DNA from: Arthrobacter sp. M4
GTDB lineage: Bacteria > Actinomycetota > Actinomycetes > Actinomycetales > Micrococcaceae
Assembly: GCF_020251205.1 (NCBI RefSeq)
Contig: NZ_JAIWYX010000023.1
Span: 1 to 47,864 of the forward strand
Length of the DNA stretch: 47,864 nucleotides
Reading direction: 5' to 3'
Of this stretch, positions 16,428 to 24,085 are shown in pieces (positions within the stretch are counted from its first letter, which is position 1; every line of letters starts with the position of its first letter). Made by a program: the position numbers and the translations under genes. The notes under the pieces are model-generated. The model ran no database searches, was not told the DNA's origin, and worked only from the letters and a program-made list of their open reading frames with translations.

Positions 16428-18362
16428 GTGGAACAAGAGGCGAATCGGGAAGCGTTCGAGCGCGACATACGTGAGGCGATGCCCTACACCAACATCCCTA
16501 CGCTGCTGCTGCTGCTTCATCAGTTCACGGGTGAGGACCGCTGGCTCAAAGACCCCTTCCAGCCGGAGCGCAGTCGCGGCCTCGACGACAATGACTCGGG
16601 CGGTCTCTCGCCTGAAATTCAAGCGCAGATCCGCGAGGCTGCTGTTCAAGCCATTCTGGCCTGGAAGGGCGGAAGTGCCGTTGCGAAGCCGTCCCTGTCA
16701 GGCGATGAGCTGATCCAGATGATGACGGTCACGGAAGCGGAGCCCATCCCGGCTGACTACGCATCGGTGATGGCTGACAAGCTTGTGAGGTATGCGGGCT
16801 ATGCCCCCGAGCGCATTAGCGTCCCGGAGGGTTTCCGAGTGTTGATTGTCGGAGCCGGGATGTCCGGTGTTGCGGCGGCAATCAAGCTCGCTCAGGCTGG
16901 TGTCCCGCACACGATCATTGAGAAGCAGGATCGGGCAGGTGGCGTCTGGTCGTCACACCGCTACCCGGGTTGTGGGGTGGACACGCCAGGACATTTGTAC
17001 TCGTACACATTCGCTCCTGGCAACTGGGCGACGTACTTCCCGCTTCAAGAGGAGATCCAGGGTTACTTCCATCGCGTCGCCGAAGAATCCGGCGTTGCAG
17101 ACAGGGTCCGTTTCGGCACCGAATGCCTCACTTCGAGGTATGACGAGGAAAGCCATACATGGCACTCCCTTCTCCGCAACCCGGATGGTACAGAAGAAAC
17201 GCTGGTCAGCAATGTCGTCATAACTGGCGTCGGCACTTTTACGACACCTAAACTCCCGGCCATCCCTGGCCTGGAAACCTTCGATGGTCCGGTCGTGCAC
17301 ACAGCTCGCTGGGACTCGGATGTAGAACTTGAGGGCAAGCGTGTTGCGGTCATCGGCAACGGTGCCAGCGCCATGCAGCTGGTTCCTGCAATCGCCGATA
17401 CCGTTGAACATCTGTCCATCTTTCAGCGCTCCAAGCAGTGGGCGGCCCCGTTTTCCAAGTTCCATAAGAAGGTGCCGGAACCGCTTCGATTCTTTTTGCG
17501 TGAAGTTCCGCATTACGAGTGGCTCTATCGCCTTCGCCTGAGTTGGATCTTCGACAGTGCCGTCTACGATGCGCTGCAGAAGGACCCGGAGTGGCCGCAT
17601 CCGGAGCGATCGATGAACGCTATTAATGACCGCCATCGGCGATTCTTTACGCGTTACATCAACGAACAACTGGAAGGCCGGCCGGACCTGATCGAAAAGG
17701 TAACTCCCGATTTTCCGCCCTTTGGCAAGCGGATGCTACTCGATAACGGTTGGTACAAAGCTGTCGCGCGGCCCGATGTCACACTGATCGACGAGGCTGT
17801 CGCGCGGATCGACGGCAACCGGATCCATGGTGTCGGCGGGCAGGTGGTAGAGGCTGATGTCCTCATCCTGGCTACCGGCTATGACGTGGTGCGTTACCTT
17901 TCCCCGGTTGAGCTCATCGGCCGCGGCGGTGTCAGCATTCGGGAAGCGTGGGATGACGTTGACTCACGGGCCTACCTGGGCACTGTTGTTCCCGGATTCC
18001 CGAACTTCTTCATGCTCTATGGACCGAATACCCAGCTTGGCCACGGCGGCAGCTTCATTTACATCGTCGAGTGCCAGATCGACTACGTGCTGAGCGTGCT
18101 GAGGGCAATGTCGGAGACTTCGGTTGACGTGGTCGAATGCCGCGAGGACGTCTACGACAAATACAACGAGACCATCCAGTCGATGCACCAGAACATGATC
18201 TGGAGTCATCCAGGCATGTCGACCTACTTCCGCAATGAGCGGGGCCGGATCATCACCCAGAATCCATGGAAACTACCCGACTTCTGGGCATTGACCCGAG
18301 AGGCCAACCTTGACTCGGACTACATCACAGTGCAACAGGTGGCCGAACTCGAACGGGCCTAA
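16428..18362 (+). CDS. Type I Baeyer-Villiger monooxygenase, HAPMO-like length
   Basis: The 644-residue flavoprotein has the first dinucleotide motif VLIVGAGMSG (GAGMSG at 142-147), the type I fingerprint FxGxxxHxxxWD as FDGPVVHTARWD (285-296), and a second nucleotide motif VAVIGNGASAMQL. These define an FAD/NADPH Baeyer-Villiger monooxygenase that inserts oxygen next to a ketone to give an ester or lactone. The ~135 residues before the FAD domain match the N-terminal extension known from 4-hydroxyacetophenone monooxygenase. GTG 16428 is used, with GGAAGG at 16412-16417. It leads the third unit under operator 3. The substrate could be a cyclic or an aryl/alkyl ketone. Confidence 0.92.
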   Translation: MEQEANREAFERDIREAMPYTNIPTLLLLLHQFTGEDRWLKDPFQPERSRGLDDNDSGGLSPEIQAQIREAAVQAILAWKGGSAVAKPSLSGDELIQMMTVTEAEPIPADYASVMADKLVRYAGYAPERISVPEGFRVLIVGAGMSGVAAAIKLAQAGVPHTIIEKQDRAGGVWSSHRYPGCGVDTPGHLYSYTFAPGNWATYFPLQEEIQGYFHRVAEESGVADRVRFGTECLTSRYDEESHTWHSLLRNPDGTEETLVSNVVITGVGTFTTPKLPAIPGLETFDGPVVHTARWDSDVELEGKRVAVIGNGASAMQLVPAIADTVEHLSIFQRSKQWAAPFSKFHKKVPEPLRFFLREVPHYEWLYRLRLSWIFDSAVYDALQKDPEWPHPERSMNAINDRHRRFFTRYINEQLEGRPDLIEKVTPDFPPFGKRMLLDNGWYKAVARPDVTLIDEAVARIDGNRIHGVGGQVVEADVLILATGYDVVRYLSPVELIGRGGVSIREAWDDVDSRAYLGTVVPGFPNFFMLYGPNTQLGHGGSFIYIVECQIDYVLSVLRAMSETSVDVVECREDVYDKYNETIQSMHQNMIWSHPGMSTYFRNERGRIITQNPWKLPDFWALTREANLDSDYITVQQVAELERA

Positions 18363-18410
18363 GGACGGCTTCCGAGATCAATTGATTCAGGCATTGAAGG
18401 GAGAATAAGC

Positions 18411-19586
18411 GTGGCCGAAGCGAGGCCAACAGCTGTGATAGCCGGAGTCGGCGAAACGACGTTCGCGCGGCATTCAGAAAGGGCGGACGAAGAGTGGATC
18501 GCCGAGGCGATTGCCCTTGCCCTGCAGGATGCTGGCCTGAGGCGAAACCAAGTTGACGGGCTCGTGGTCGCCACAATCTCCGTCCCTGATGATTCTCCGC
18601 ATATTGCCGAACACCTAGGGTTCGAGTTGCGCTACGTCATGAAAGCAGATTATGGCGGTGCCAGCACTCTGGCTGGCATCGCCCGTGCCCGTGCCGCGAT
18701 CGAGGCGGGCTTGGCGGATGTGGTGGTTGTGGCCGCCGGTGGGAATCGAATTGATTTGCCGACACTCAGCCATGATCGTCGCACTCCGCCCTGGGACTAC
18801 AGCTTGCGCAACTGGCTCGCACCATTCGGATACGCCGAGCCCAATGGCCTGTTCGGAATTATCCAGCGTCGTCATATGCATGATTACGGCACTACCCTGG
18901 AGCAGCTTGGCAAGATCGCAGTGACCTTACGCGCGCACGCGCAACTAAATGAGCGAGCCCTGCTGAGGGAACCGATGACGATCGACGATTACATCAGTTC
19001 CCGGTTGATTGCAGACCCGATCCGTAGAGCAGACTGCGTTATGCGCTGCGCAGGGGGCGCGGCAATCGTCATCTGTGCGGACTGGGTTGCCCAAGGGCTG
19101 ATGAAGCCTCCGATTTACATGCGCAGCTATGGCGAAAGGGTCAATCATCAGACGAGGGGACCCGATCATCAGCGCACGGAGACCGGCTTCGTAGCACTAG
19201 CCGAACAGATCTTCTGCAACGATTCCCGGTCCGACATGGACTTTGCCCAGTTGTACGACGACTATCCCATCGCCGTGCTCCTGATGCTGGAGGATCTGGG
19301 CTTCGCCGAAAAGGGCAAAGGCGGAACATTCATCGACCAGACCGACATCTCGATCGGAGGTGGTCTTCCGTTGAACACCGGTGGAGGTCAGCTCTCGATC
19401 GGCCAGCCCAGCCTGGCTGGCGGTGCAATTCACGTGGTCGAAGCCGTGCACCAACTCCGGGGAGAAGCAGGCGAGCGACAGGTGAACGGTGCGTCCCGTG
19501 GACTAGTGACTGGTATTGGCATGCTGTCCTACGCGGGAAATCTCGGGATGGTCTGCGGGGCAGTCCTGGGAACGGAGGCCGCATGA
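18411..19586 (+). CDS. Thiolase-fold protein without nucleophile Cys (Ltp2-type aldolase candidate)
   Basis: This 391-residue protein has the thiolase/SCP-x fold (AVIAGVGETTF at the start, repeated helices, GGGLPLNTGGGQLSIGQP). The normal nucleophile cysteine region reads YGGAST (81-86), so the thiolase Cys is missing. Tyr282 in FAQLYDDYP and Tyr374 in GMLSYAGN lie where the steroid side-chain aldolase Ltp2 uses two tyrosines in place of the usual residues (known for that family; alignment needed here). It overlaps a DUF35 gene by ATGA, the same pairing as Ltp2-ChsH2. I infer retro-aldol cleavage of a beta-hydroxyacyl-CoA. GTG 18411 follows GAAGGGAG. Confidence 0.83.
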   Translation: MAEARPTAVIAGVGETTFARHSERADEEWIAEAIALALQDAGLRRNQVDGLVVATISVPDDSPHIAEHLGFELRYVMKADYGGASTLAGIARARAAIEAGLADVVVVAAGGNRIDLPTLSHDRRTPPWDYSLRNWLAPFGYAEPNGLFGIIQRRHMHDYGTTLEQLGKIAVTLRAHAQLNERALLREPMTIDDYISSRLIADPIRRADCVMRCAGGAAIVICADWVAQGLMKPPIYMRSYGERVNHQTRGPDHQRTETGFVALAEQIFCNDSRSDMDFAQLYDDYPIAVLLMLEDLGFAEKGKGGTFIDQTDISIGGGLPLNTGGGQLSIGQPSLAGGAIHVVEAVHQLRGEAGERQVNGASRGLVTGIGMLSYAGNLGMVCGAVLGTEAA

Positions 19587-19978
19587 GCCACCCCGTAGCG
19601 GTCTCATGGGACAAACCTTTCTGGGAGTCAGCCGCCCAAGGCCGGCTCGTCGCCCAGCAGTGCCGCGACTGTGGGCGCCTTCAGCATTACCCACGCCCGG
19701 CATGCATTGATTGCCTCAGCCAATCCCGCGATTGGATCAGACTCAGCGGCCGCGGCACGGTATGGAGCTTTTCGATTGTTCGCCAGGTCGCGGATCCGGC
19801 GTTTGCGGGCGAGGTTCCGTTCGCCCTTGTCGACGTGGAACTGGAAGAGGGACTGAGGATCACCTCGCGGCTGGACGACACCTCCGTAGAAATCGGAGAC
19901 CGAGTTCAGGTGACCATGAGGGCGATCGCCACGGGTCTTTGCCTGCCCTATTTCGAGCGGCTGCCGGATGCTCTCTGA
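19583..19978 (+). CDS. DUF35 Zn-ribbon/OB-fold partner protein
   Basis: The 131-residue protein has a rubredoxin-like zinc ribbon with Cys27, Cys30, Cys41 and Cys44 (QQCRDCG...PACIDC), then an OB-fold (GRGTVWSFSIVRQ, PFALVDVELEEGLRI, EIGDRVQVTM). DUF35 proteins bind CoA ligands and form complexes with thiolase-fold enzymes, as in ChsH2 with Ltp2 and in archaeal HMG-CoA synthase complexes. It overlaps the thiolase-like gene by 4 nt, which supports a fixed-ratio complex. It is the last gene of the third unit. Confidence 0.9.
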   Translation: MSHPVAVSWDKPFWESAAQGRLVAQQCRDCGRLQHYPRPACIDCLSQSRDWIRLSGRGTVWSFSIVRQVADPAFAGEVPFALVDVELEEGLRITSRLDDTSVEIGDRVQVTMRAIATGLCLPYFERLPDAL

Positions 19979-20033
19979 TCACAGCATCCACCCAATTTCA
20001 GGTATTTGAGCAGACACTTGACGCACTGATGCT

Positions 20034-20067
20034 TTCGAAATATCGTATGACCATTCATAATGGCGAA
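20034..20067. promoter_or_regulatory. Tandem palindromic operator 4 (probable IclR-type sites)
   Basis: The pair is TTCGAAATATCGTA (20034-20047) and TTCATAATGGCGAA (20054-20067), 20 bp apart and again ending GTA then GAA. The first copy is nearly self-complementary. CATAAT at 20056-20061 may be a -10 box. It controls the transporter unit starting at 20151, tying uptake to the catabolic genes. Confidence 0.75.
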
Positions 20068-20150
20068 GACCGGTACTCATGATAAAGGCGGATCAGGGTC
20101 GGTCTCGCCCCCCAATTCAACTCAATCGATAGAGAAAGACAAGGATGTCG

Positions 20151-21209
20151 ATGCTCGAAAATCGGAAGCGTGCGCGGAGCGCACGAGTCGTAACGGCCGC
20201 AAGTGCTTTGGTGTCTCTCGTGATGCTGAGTGCTTGCGCATCGGGCGGCGGCGCAGCGAGCGCCGACGCTGATAAAGGCGTTCTCATCGGGGTCAGCTTC
20301 TGGTCCCAGGATCAGAAGCGCTACCCGTTTGAGGCCGGAGTAATGGCTGAACAGGCGAAGAAAAACGGCGACGAGATCATCGTCAACTACGCCGACAACA
20401 ATGCGGCGACACAGGCCGCGCAGGTGGACAGCATGATCCAGCGCGGCATCAAGGTGCTCGTCCTGGTCCCTCTCGACCCGAAAGCGTCAGCTGCCATCGT
20501 TACCAAGGCACAGGGCGAGGGTGTGAAGGTCATCGTCTATGATGCGCCTGTTACGGGAGCAAAGCCCGACTATATGGTTGGGCGCGACAACGCAAAGCTC
20601 GGGGAAGCGCACGCCGAAGCTGCCTTGAAGGCAGTTCCGACCGGCACGTACGGAATTATTCGCGGTGATGAAGCAGCAGCGGCTGCCCACGTCATCGGAA
20701 AACCGTACGACGATAAGATTCTCACCGACTCGAACGTCAAGGTGGCCTACGACAAGTACACGCCTGGGTGGTCCGCCGCGAATGCCCAGACGGAGGCTGA
20801 AGCTGCGCTTCAGAAGAACCCCGACACCAAGGCGCTGGTTGTTATGTGGGATGAAGGAGCGCAGGCCGCAGTCAGTGCCGCAAAAGCCGCGGGAAAGCAA
20901 CCGGGCGACGTGTTCATAACCGGAACGGATGCTTCCACCCCGAGTCTCGCCTACATCGCCCAAGGGTGGCAGGGCCAGACCGTCTGGACACCGATCGACG
21001 AGATGGCCAGGAGGGCTACTGACATCGCCCACGCGTTTGGAACCGAAGCCACTCCGCCGGCTCCGGACGCAACCGTGGATGGCGTGCCGCAGGCCTATGT
21101 GAACATCACAAGTGTCACCAAGAGCAATCTGTGCGAGTTCGTCACAAAGATCGCCCCGAAGGGGTGGGTCACTGTGAATGAGGTTTACGGCAAGGATTCC
21201 TGTGGCTGA
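20151..21209 (+). CDS. Sugar ABC transporter substrate-binding lipoprotein (XylF/RbsB type)
   Basis: The product (352 residues from ATG 20151; ATG 20145 is an alternative) has a lipoprotein signal peptide with basic N terminus, hydrophobic core and lipobox LSAC (Cys29). The mature part is a periplasmic-binding-protein type 1 fold: VLIGVSFWSQDQKRYPFEAG, DSMIQRGIKVLVLVPLD, ITGTDASTPSLAYI. The closest style is D-xylose-binding XylF. Although the family usually binds pentoses or hexoses, control by an operator shared with alicyclic catabolism suggests the ligand may be a glycoside or a polyhydroxylated ring. The 3' end overlaps the ATPase gene by 8 nt. Confidence 0.9.
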   Translation: MLENRKRARSARVVTAASALVSLVMLSACASGGGAASADADKGVLIGVSFWSQDQKRYPFEAGVMAEQAKKNGDEIIVNYADNNAATQAAQVDSMIQRGIKVLVLVPLDPKASAAIVTKAQGEGVKVIVYDAPVTGAKPDYMVGRDNAKLGEAHAEAALKAVPTGTYGIIRGDEAAAAAHVIGKPYDDKILTDSNVKVAYDKYTPGWSAANAQTEAEAALQKNPDTKALVVMWDEGAQAAVSAAKAAGKQPGDVFITGTDASTPSLAYIAQGWQGQTVWTPIDEMARRATDIAHAFGTEATPPAPDATVDGVPQAYVNITSVTKSNLCEFVTKIAPKGWVTVNEVYGKDSCG

Positions 21210-22788
21210 GGTTGCAACGACTACCGGTCTGGTCCCGCATGAAGGGACCGGACCGGCGGTCGTGCTCTCAGGCCACGATCTCGGCAAGACCTATGGGAGC
21301 ACTAAAGTGCTCAACGGCGTCAACTTCACGCTCCGGGAAGGTGAGGTCCTGGCGATTGCCGGGGAGAACGGAGCGGGTAAGTCGACCCTCATGAAGATCA
21401 TCGCTGGAATTATTTCAGCCGGAGACTACGAGGGGTCGGTACAGCTTGATGGGGACGAGGTGATGTTCGCTTCCGCCAAGGCTGGTACCGAAGCCGGTGT
21501 AGTCCTGGTGCCTCAAGAACTTCATGTTGTTCCCCACTTGAGCATCGCCGAGAATATGCACCAGGGAAACCTGCCAGGCCGTTTCGGTATCTATGATGAG
21601 CGGCTGTCCATCAAGGAGGCTAAGCAGGCTCTCGCAATCTTCGACCTGCACCTCGATCCCTCTGCCCCTGCAAGCACGCTCTCACCTCCTCAGCGTCGGC
21701 TGATCGTCCTGGCGGCCGCACTGCACCGCTCAGCGCGGGTTCTCATCCTTGACGAGCCCACAGCTGCGCTCACTGATTCTGAGGCGTCGGTACTGCTGGA
21801 GCACATTCAGAGTCTGCGCTCGTCCGGCGTTGGCATCATTTACGTCACCCACCGACTGGATGAGCTTGATCAAATCGCTGATCGTGTACTTGTTCTACGG
21901 AACGGAGCCATGGTTTCAGAGTTTGATACGGTTCCGCCCCGTCGGGACCTCGTGAGTGCGATGCTCGGGAAGACCTTGGAATCAATTCAAGCCATTAGGG
22001 GCGAAGCGACAATCGAGGAGACTGGGGGACGGGTTCTCAAGGTTCGTGATCTCTGCGTCTATTCCGGCGGTATCACTGGACGAGCCAGGGTTCATAACGC
22101 CAACCTCGACGTGTTCGAGGGCGAGATAGTCGGTCTGTACGGATTAGTTGGTGCGGGACGCTCCGAATTGGCCCGTGCTCTCTATGGGGCGTGGCCGGAA
22201 ACCATAACTGGCGAATGCGTCATCGGGGGCTCCTCCGGGTTTCCCAAACGACCTCATCGCGCGGTCAAGTCCGGTCTGGTTCTCCTCAGCGAAGACCGTA
22301 AGTCGCAAGGTATTCTCTCCGGTCAATCCGTGGCAAGAAACCTGACGGCCTCCATGCTGGGCGAACTAACGACGTCGATGTCGCGGCTCCTCCTGGATGA
22401 ACAGAAGGAGAGCAGTCGTGTCGCGGAGCTCATGAAGAAGTTGGGGGTACGGCCTAGCCGCCCCGATCTACCAATAGATGCTCTTAGTGGCGGAAATCAG
22501 CAAAAAGTGTTGCTGGGACGCTGCCTTATTGACGGGCTGAAGGTTCTTGTCCTGGATGAGCCGACCCTTGGAGTCGACGTCGGTGCACGAAAGGAAATCT
22601 ATCTGATGATCCGCTCAATAGCGCGGGAGCTGAAGGTCGGGATTCTACTCATCTCCAGTGATGTCGATGAAGTCCTGACCCAAGCTGACCGCACCCTCGT
22701 TATGTACAAGGGAAGGATACGGGCGGAGTTTCCGCGCGGAGCGTCTTCCCACGATTTACTGTCCGCAGCAACTGGAGCAGTGAGCTAA
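21202..22788 (+). CDS. Sugar ABC transporter ATPase, two nucleotide-binding domains (XylG/RbsA type)
   Basis: From GTG 21202 (AAGG at 21192-21195) the protein has 528 residues. Domain 1 has an intact Walker A AGENGAGKST (53-62), Walker B RVLILDEPTAAL but a changed signature LSPPQRR. Domain 2 has a degenerate Walker A YGLVGAGRSE, an intact signature LSGGNQQK and Walker B VLVLDEPTLGVD. This asymmetry is normal for the RbsA/XylG group. It energises import with the binding protein before it and the permease after it. Confidence 0.93.
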   Translation: MAEVATTTGLVPHEGTGPAVVLSGHDLGKTYGSTKVLNGVNFTLREGEVLAIAGENGAGKSTLMKIIAGIISAGDYEGSVQLDGDEVMFASAKAGTEAGVVLVPQELHVVPHLSIAENMHQGNLPGRFGIYDERLSIKEAKQALAIFDLHLDPSAPASTLSPPQRRLIVLAAALHRSARVLILDEPTAALTDSEASVLLEHIQSLRSSGVGIIYVTHRLDELDQIADRVLVLRNGAMVSEFDTVPPRRDLVSAMLGKTLESIQAIRGEATIEETGGRVLKVRDLCVYSGGITGRARVHNANLDVFEGEIVGLYGLVGAGRSELARALYGAWPETITGECVIGGSSGFPKRPHRAVKSGLVLLSEDRKSQGILSGQSVARNLTASMLGELTTSMSRLLLDEQKESSRVAELMKKLGVRPSRPDLPIDALSGGNQQKVLLGRCLIDGLKVLVLDEPTLGVDVGARKEIYLMIRSIARELKVGILLISSDVDEVLTQADRTLVMYKGRIRAEFPRGASSHDLLSAATGAVS

Positions 22789-22790
22789 GA

Positions 22791-23993
22791 ATGACAACTT
22801 TGAAACAGAACACTGAAACCCTGCCAGGTCCTGGCCGATCCATTTCTGGCGGTATAGGTTCGGGCCTCCGACGGCTGTTGGTCTCACGCCTCGCGGTACT
22901 GCTCATCGCAACGTTGGTCCTCATCCTGTATTTCCAGTTCGCTTCCGACGGCGTATTCCTGACACCGACCAACGCGTCCTTGCTTCTGAGGCAGGCTGCC
23001 GTCGTGGCCGTCCTTGCTGCCGGCGTCGCTGTCCTGATCATTGTCGGTGAAATTGACCTGTCGATGGGAAGCGCTGCCTTCCTGGCAGGTCTGGTAGCGG
23101 CACAATGCCAGGTCGCTGGGCTTGATTTGGTGACTAGTATCTTGGCGGCTGTAGGTGCCGGGGTCTTGATGGGCATCGTCCAAGCTATCGCCACTGTTTC
23201 CTTTGCCATCCCCGCGTTCATCGTGACGCTCGCCGGCTTCTTGGTCTTTCGAGGCATCGGACTACTGTGGACCAACGCCGGGGCTGTAGGGCCTGTAAGT
23301 TCGGACTTCATTGCCCTCACTGAAGGCAGGATGCCGGCGGTCATTGTGGTGGCGATCGTGGTGCTTCTGATGCTCACCGCAGTACTGCAGAGCTACCGGA
23401 CCTTCCGCGACGCCAAAGCATCGATAACTCCGACTCCGGCCCGCATTTACCTCCAGAAGGTCGTCGTCCCGCTTGCGGCAGCAGCTGCTTTGATCTGGAT
23501 CAGCCTGGGTCGGAGCGGTGCTCCGTACGCCACGATCTGGATCGGCGTCGTCGCGTTGGCGCTCGGCGTTGTCCTAAACAAAGGAAAGTTTGGACGACAG
23601 ATATTCCTGCTGGGATCAAACCGCGAAGCTGCGGTTTACGCGGGTATCAATGCCAAGCGCACAGTGATCATCGCTTTCATCATCATGGGCGTTATCTACG
23701 GCATTGCCGGGGTTATGCTCACCGCCAGAGGGGGGACCTCTACCGCCGATGCCGGTACCACCCTGGAACTTGTCGCCATCTCGGCCGCGGTGGTTGGCGG
23801 CAACTCGCTACGGGGCGGCGTGGGCTCGGTGGTCGGAGCTGTCATGGGCGCCTTCCTCCTGTCGACGATCGACAATGGCATGGCCCTCCTCGGCGTCTCC
23901 TCCTATGCGCAGAACGTCGCCAAGGGACTCATCCTCGTGTTGGCCGTTGGCCTTGACGGTTACTTCCTCCGACGGCGGCGCAGCAGGAGTTAA
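22791..23993 (+). CDS. Sugar ABC transporter permease (XylH/RbsC type)
   Basis: The 400-residue membrane protein has about ten hydrophobic segments (for example LLIATLVLILYFQF, AGVLMGIVQAIATVSFAIPA, VVAIVVLLMLTAVL) and the family motif LIIVGEIDLSMGSAAFLAG. AVYAGINAKRTVIIAFIIMG, GIAGVMLTARGGT and VVGGNSLRGGVGSVVGAV are typical of the BPD_transp_2 group. It begins 2 nt after the ATPase stop. It completes the importer and ends with a short Arg-rich cytoplasmic tail. Confidence 0.92.
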   Translation: MTTLKQNTETLPGPGRSISGGIGSGLRRLLVSRLAVLLIATLVLILYFQFASDGVFLTPTNASLLLRQAAVVAVLAAGVAVLIIVGEIDLSMGSAAFLAGLVAAQCQVAGLDLVTSILAAVGAGVLMGIVQAIATVSFAIPAFIVTLAGFLVFRGIGLLWTNAGAVGPVSSDFIALTEGRMPAVIVVAIVVLLMLTAVLQSYRTFRDAKASITPTPARIYLQKVVVPLAAAAALIWISLGRSGAPYATIWIGVVALALGVVLNKGKFGRQIFLLGSNREAAVYAGINAKRTVIIAFIIMGVIYGIAGVMLTARGGTSTADAGTTLELVAISAAVVGGNSLRGGVGSVVGAVMGAFLLSTIDNGMALLGVSSYAQNVAKGLILVLAVGLDGYFLRRRRSRS

Positions 23994-24009
23994 CAGATAT
24001 CCCATCTGT

Positions 24010-24033
24010 GCGGAGTCTGAGATCCGGCTCCGC
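24010..24033 (+). terminator. Weak hairpin after the transporter unit
   Basis: GCGGAG pairs with CTCCGC across a 12-nt loop, 17 nt after the permease stop. There is no T run, so read-through into the GH3 gene is likely. Confidence 0.3.
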
Positions 24034-24085
24034 GCAGAAGCGCGCCCATTAGGAACGCCACAATCCACACCAAGGGAGAGAGCCC

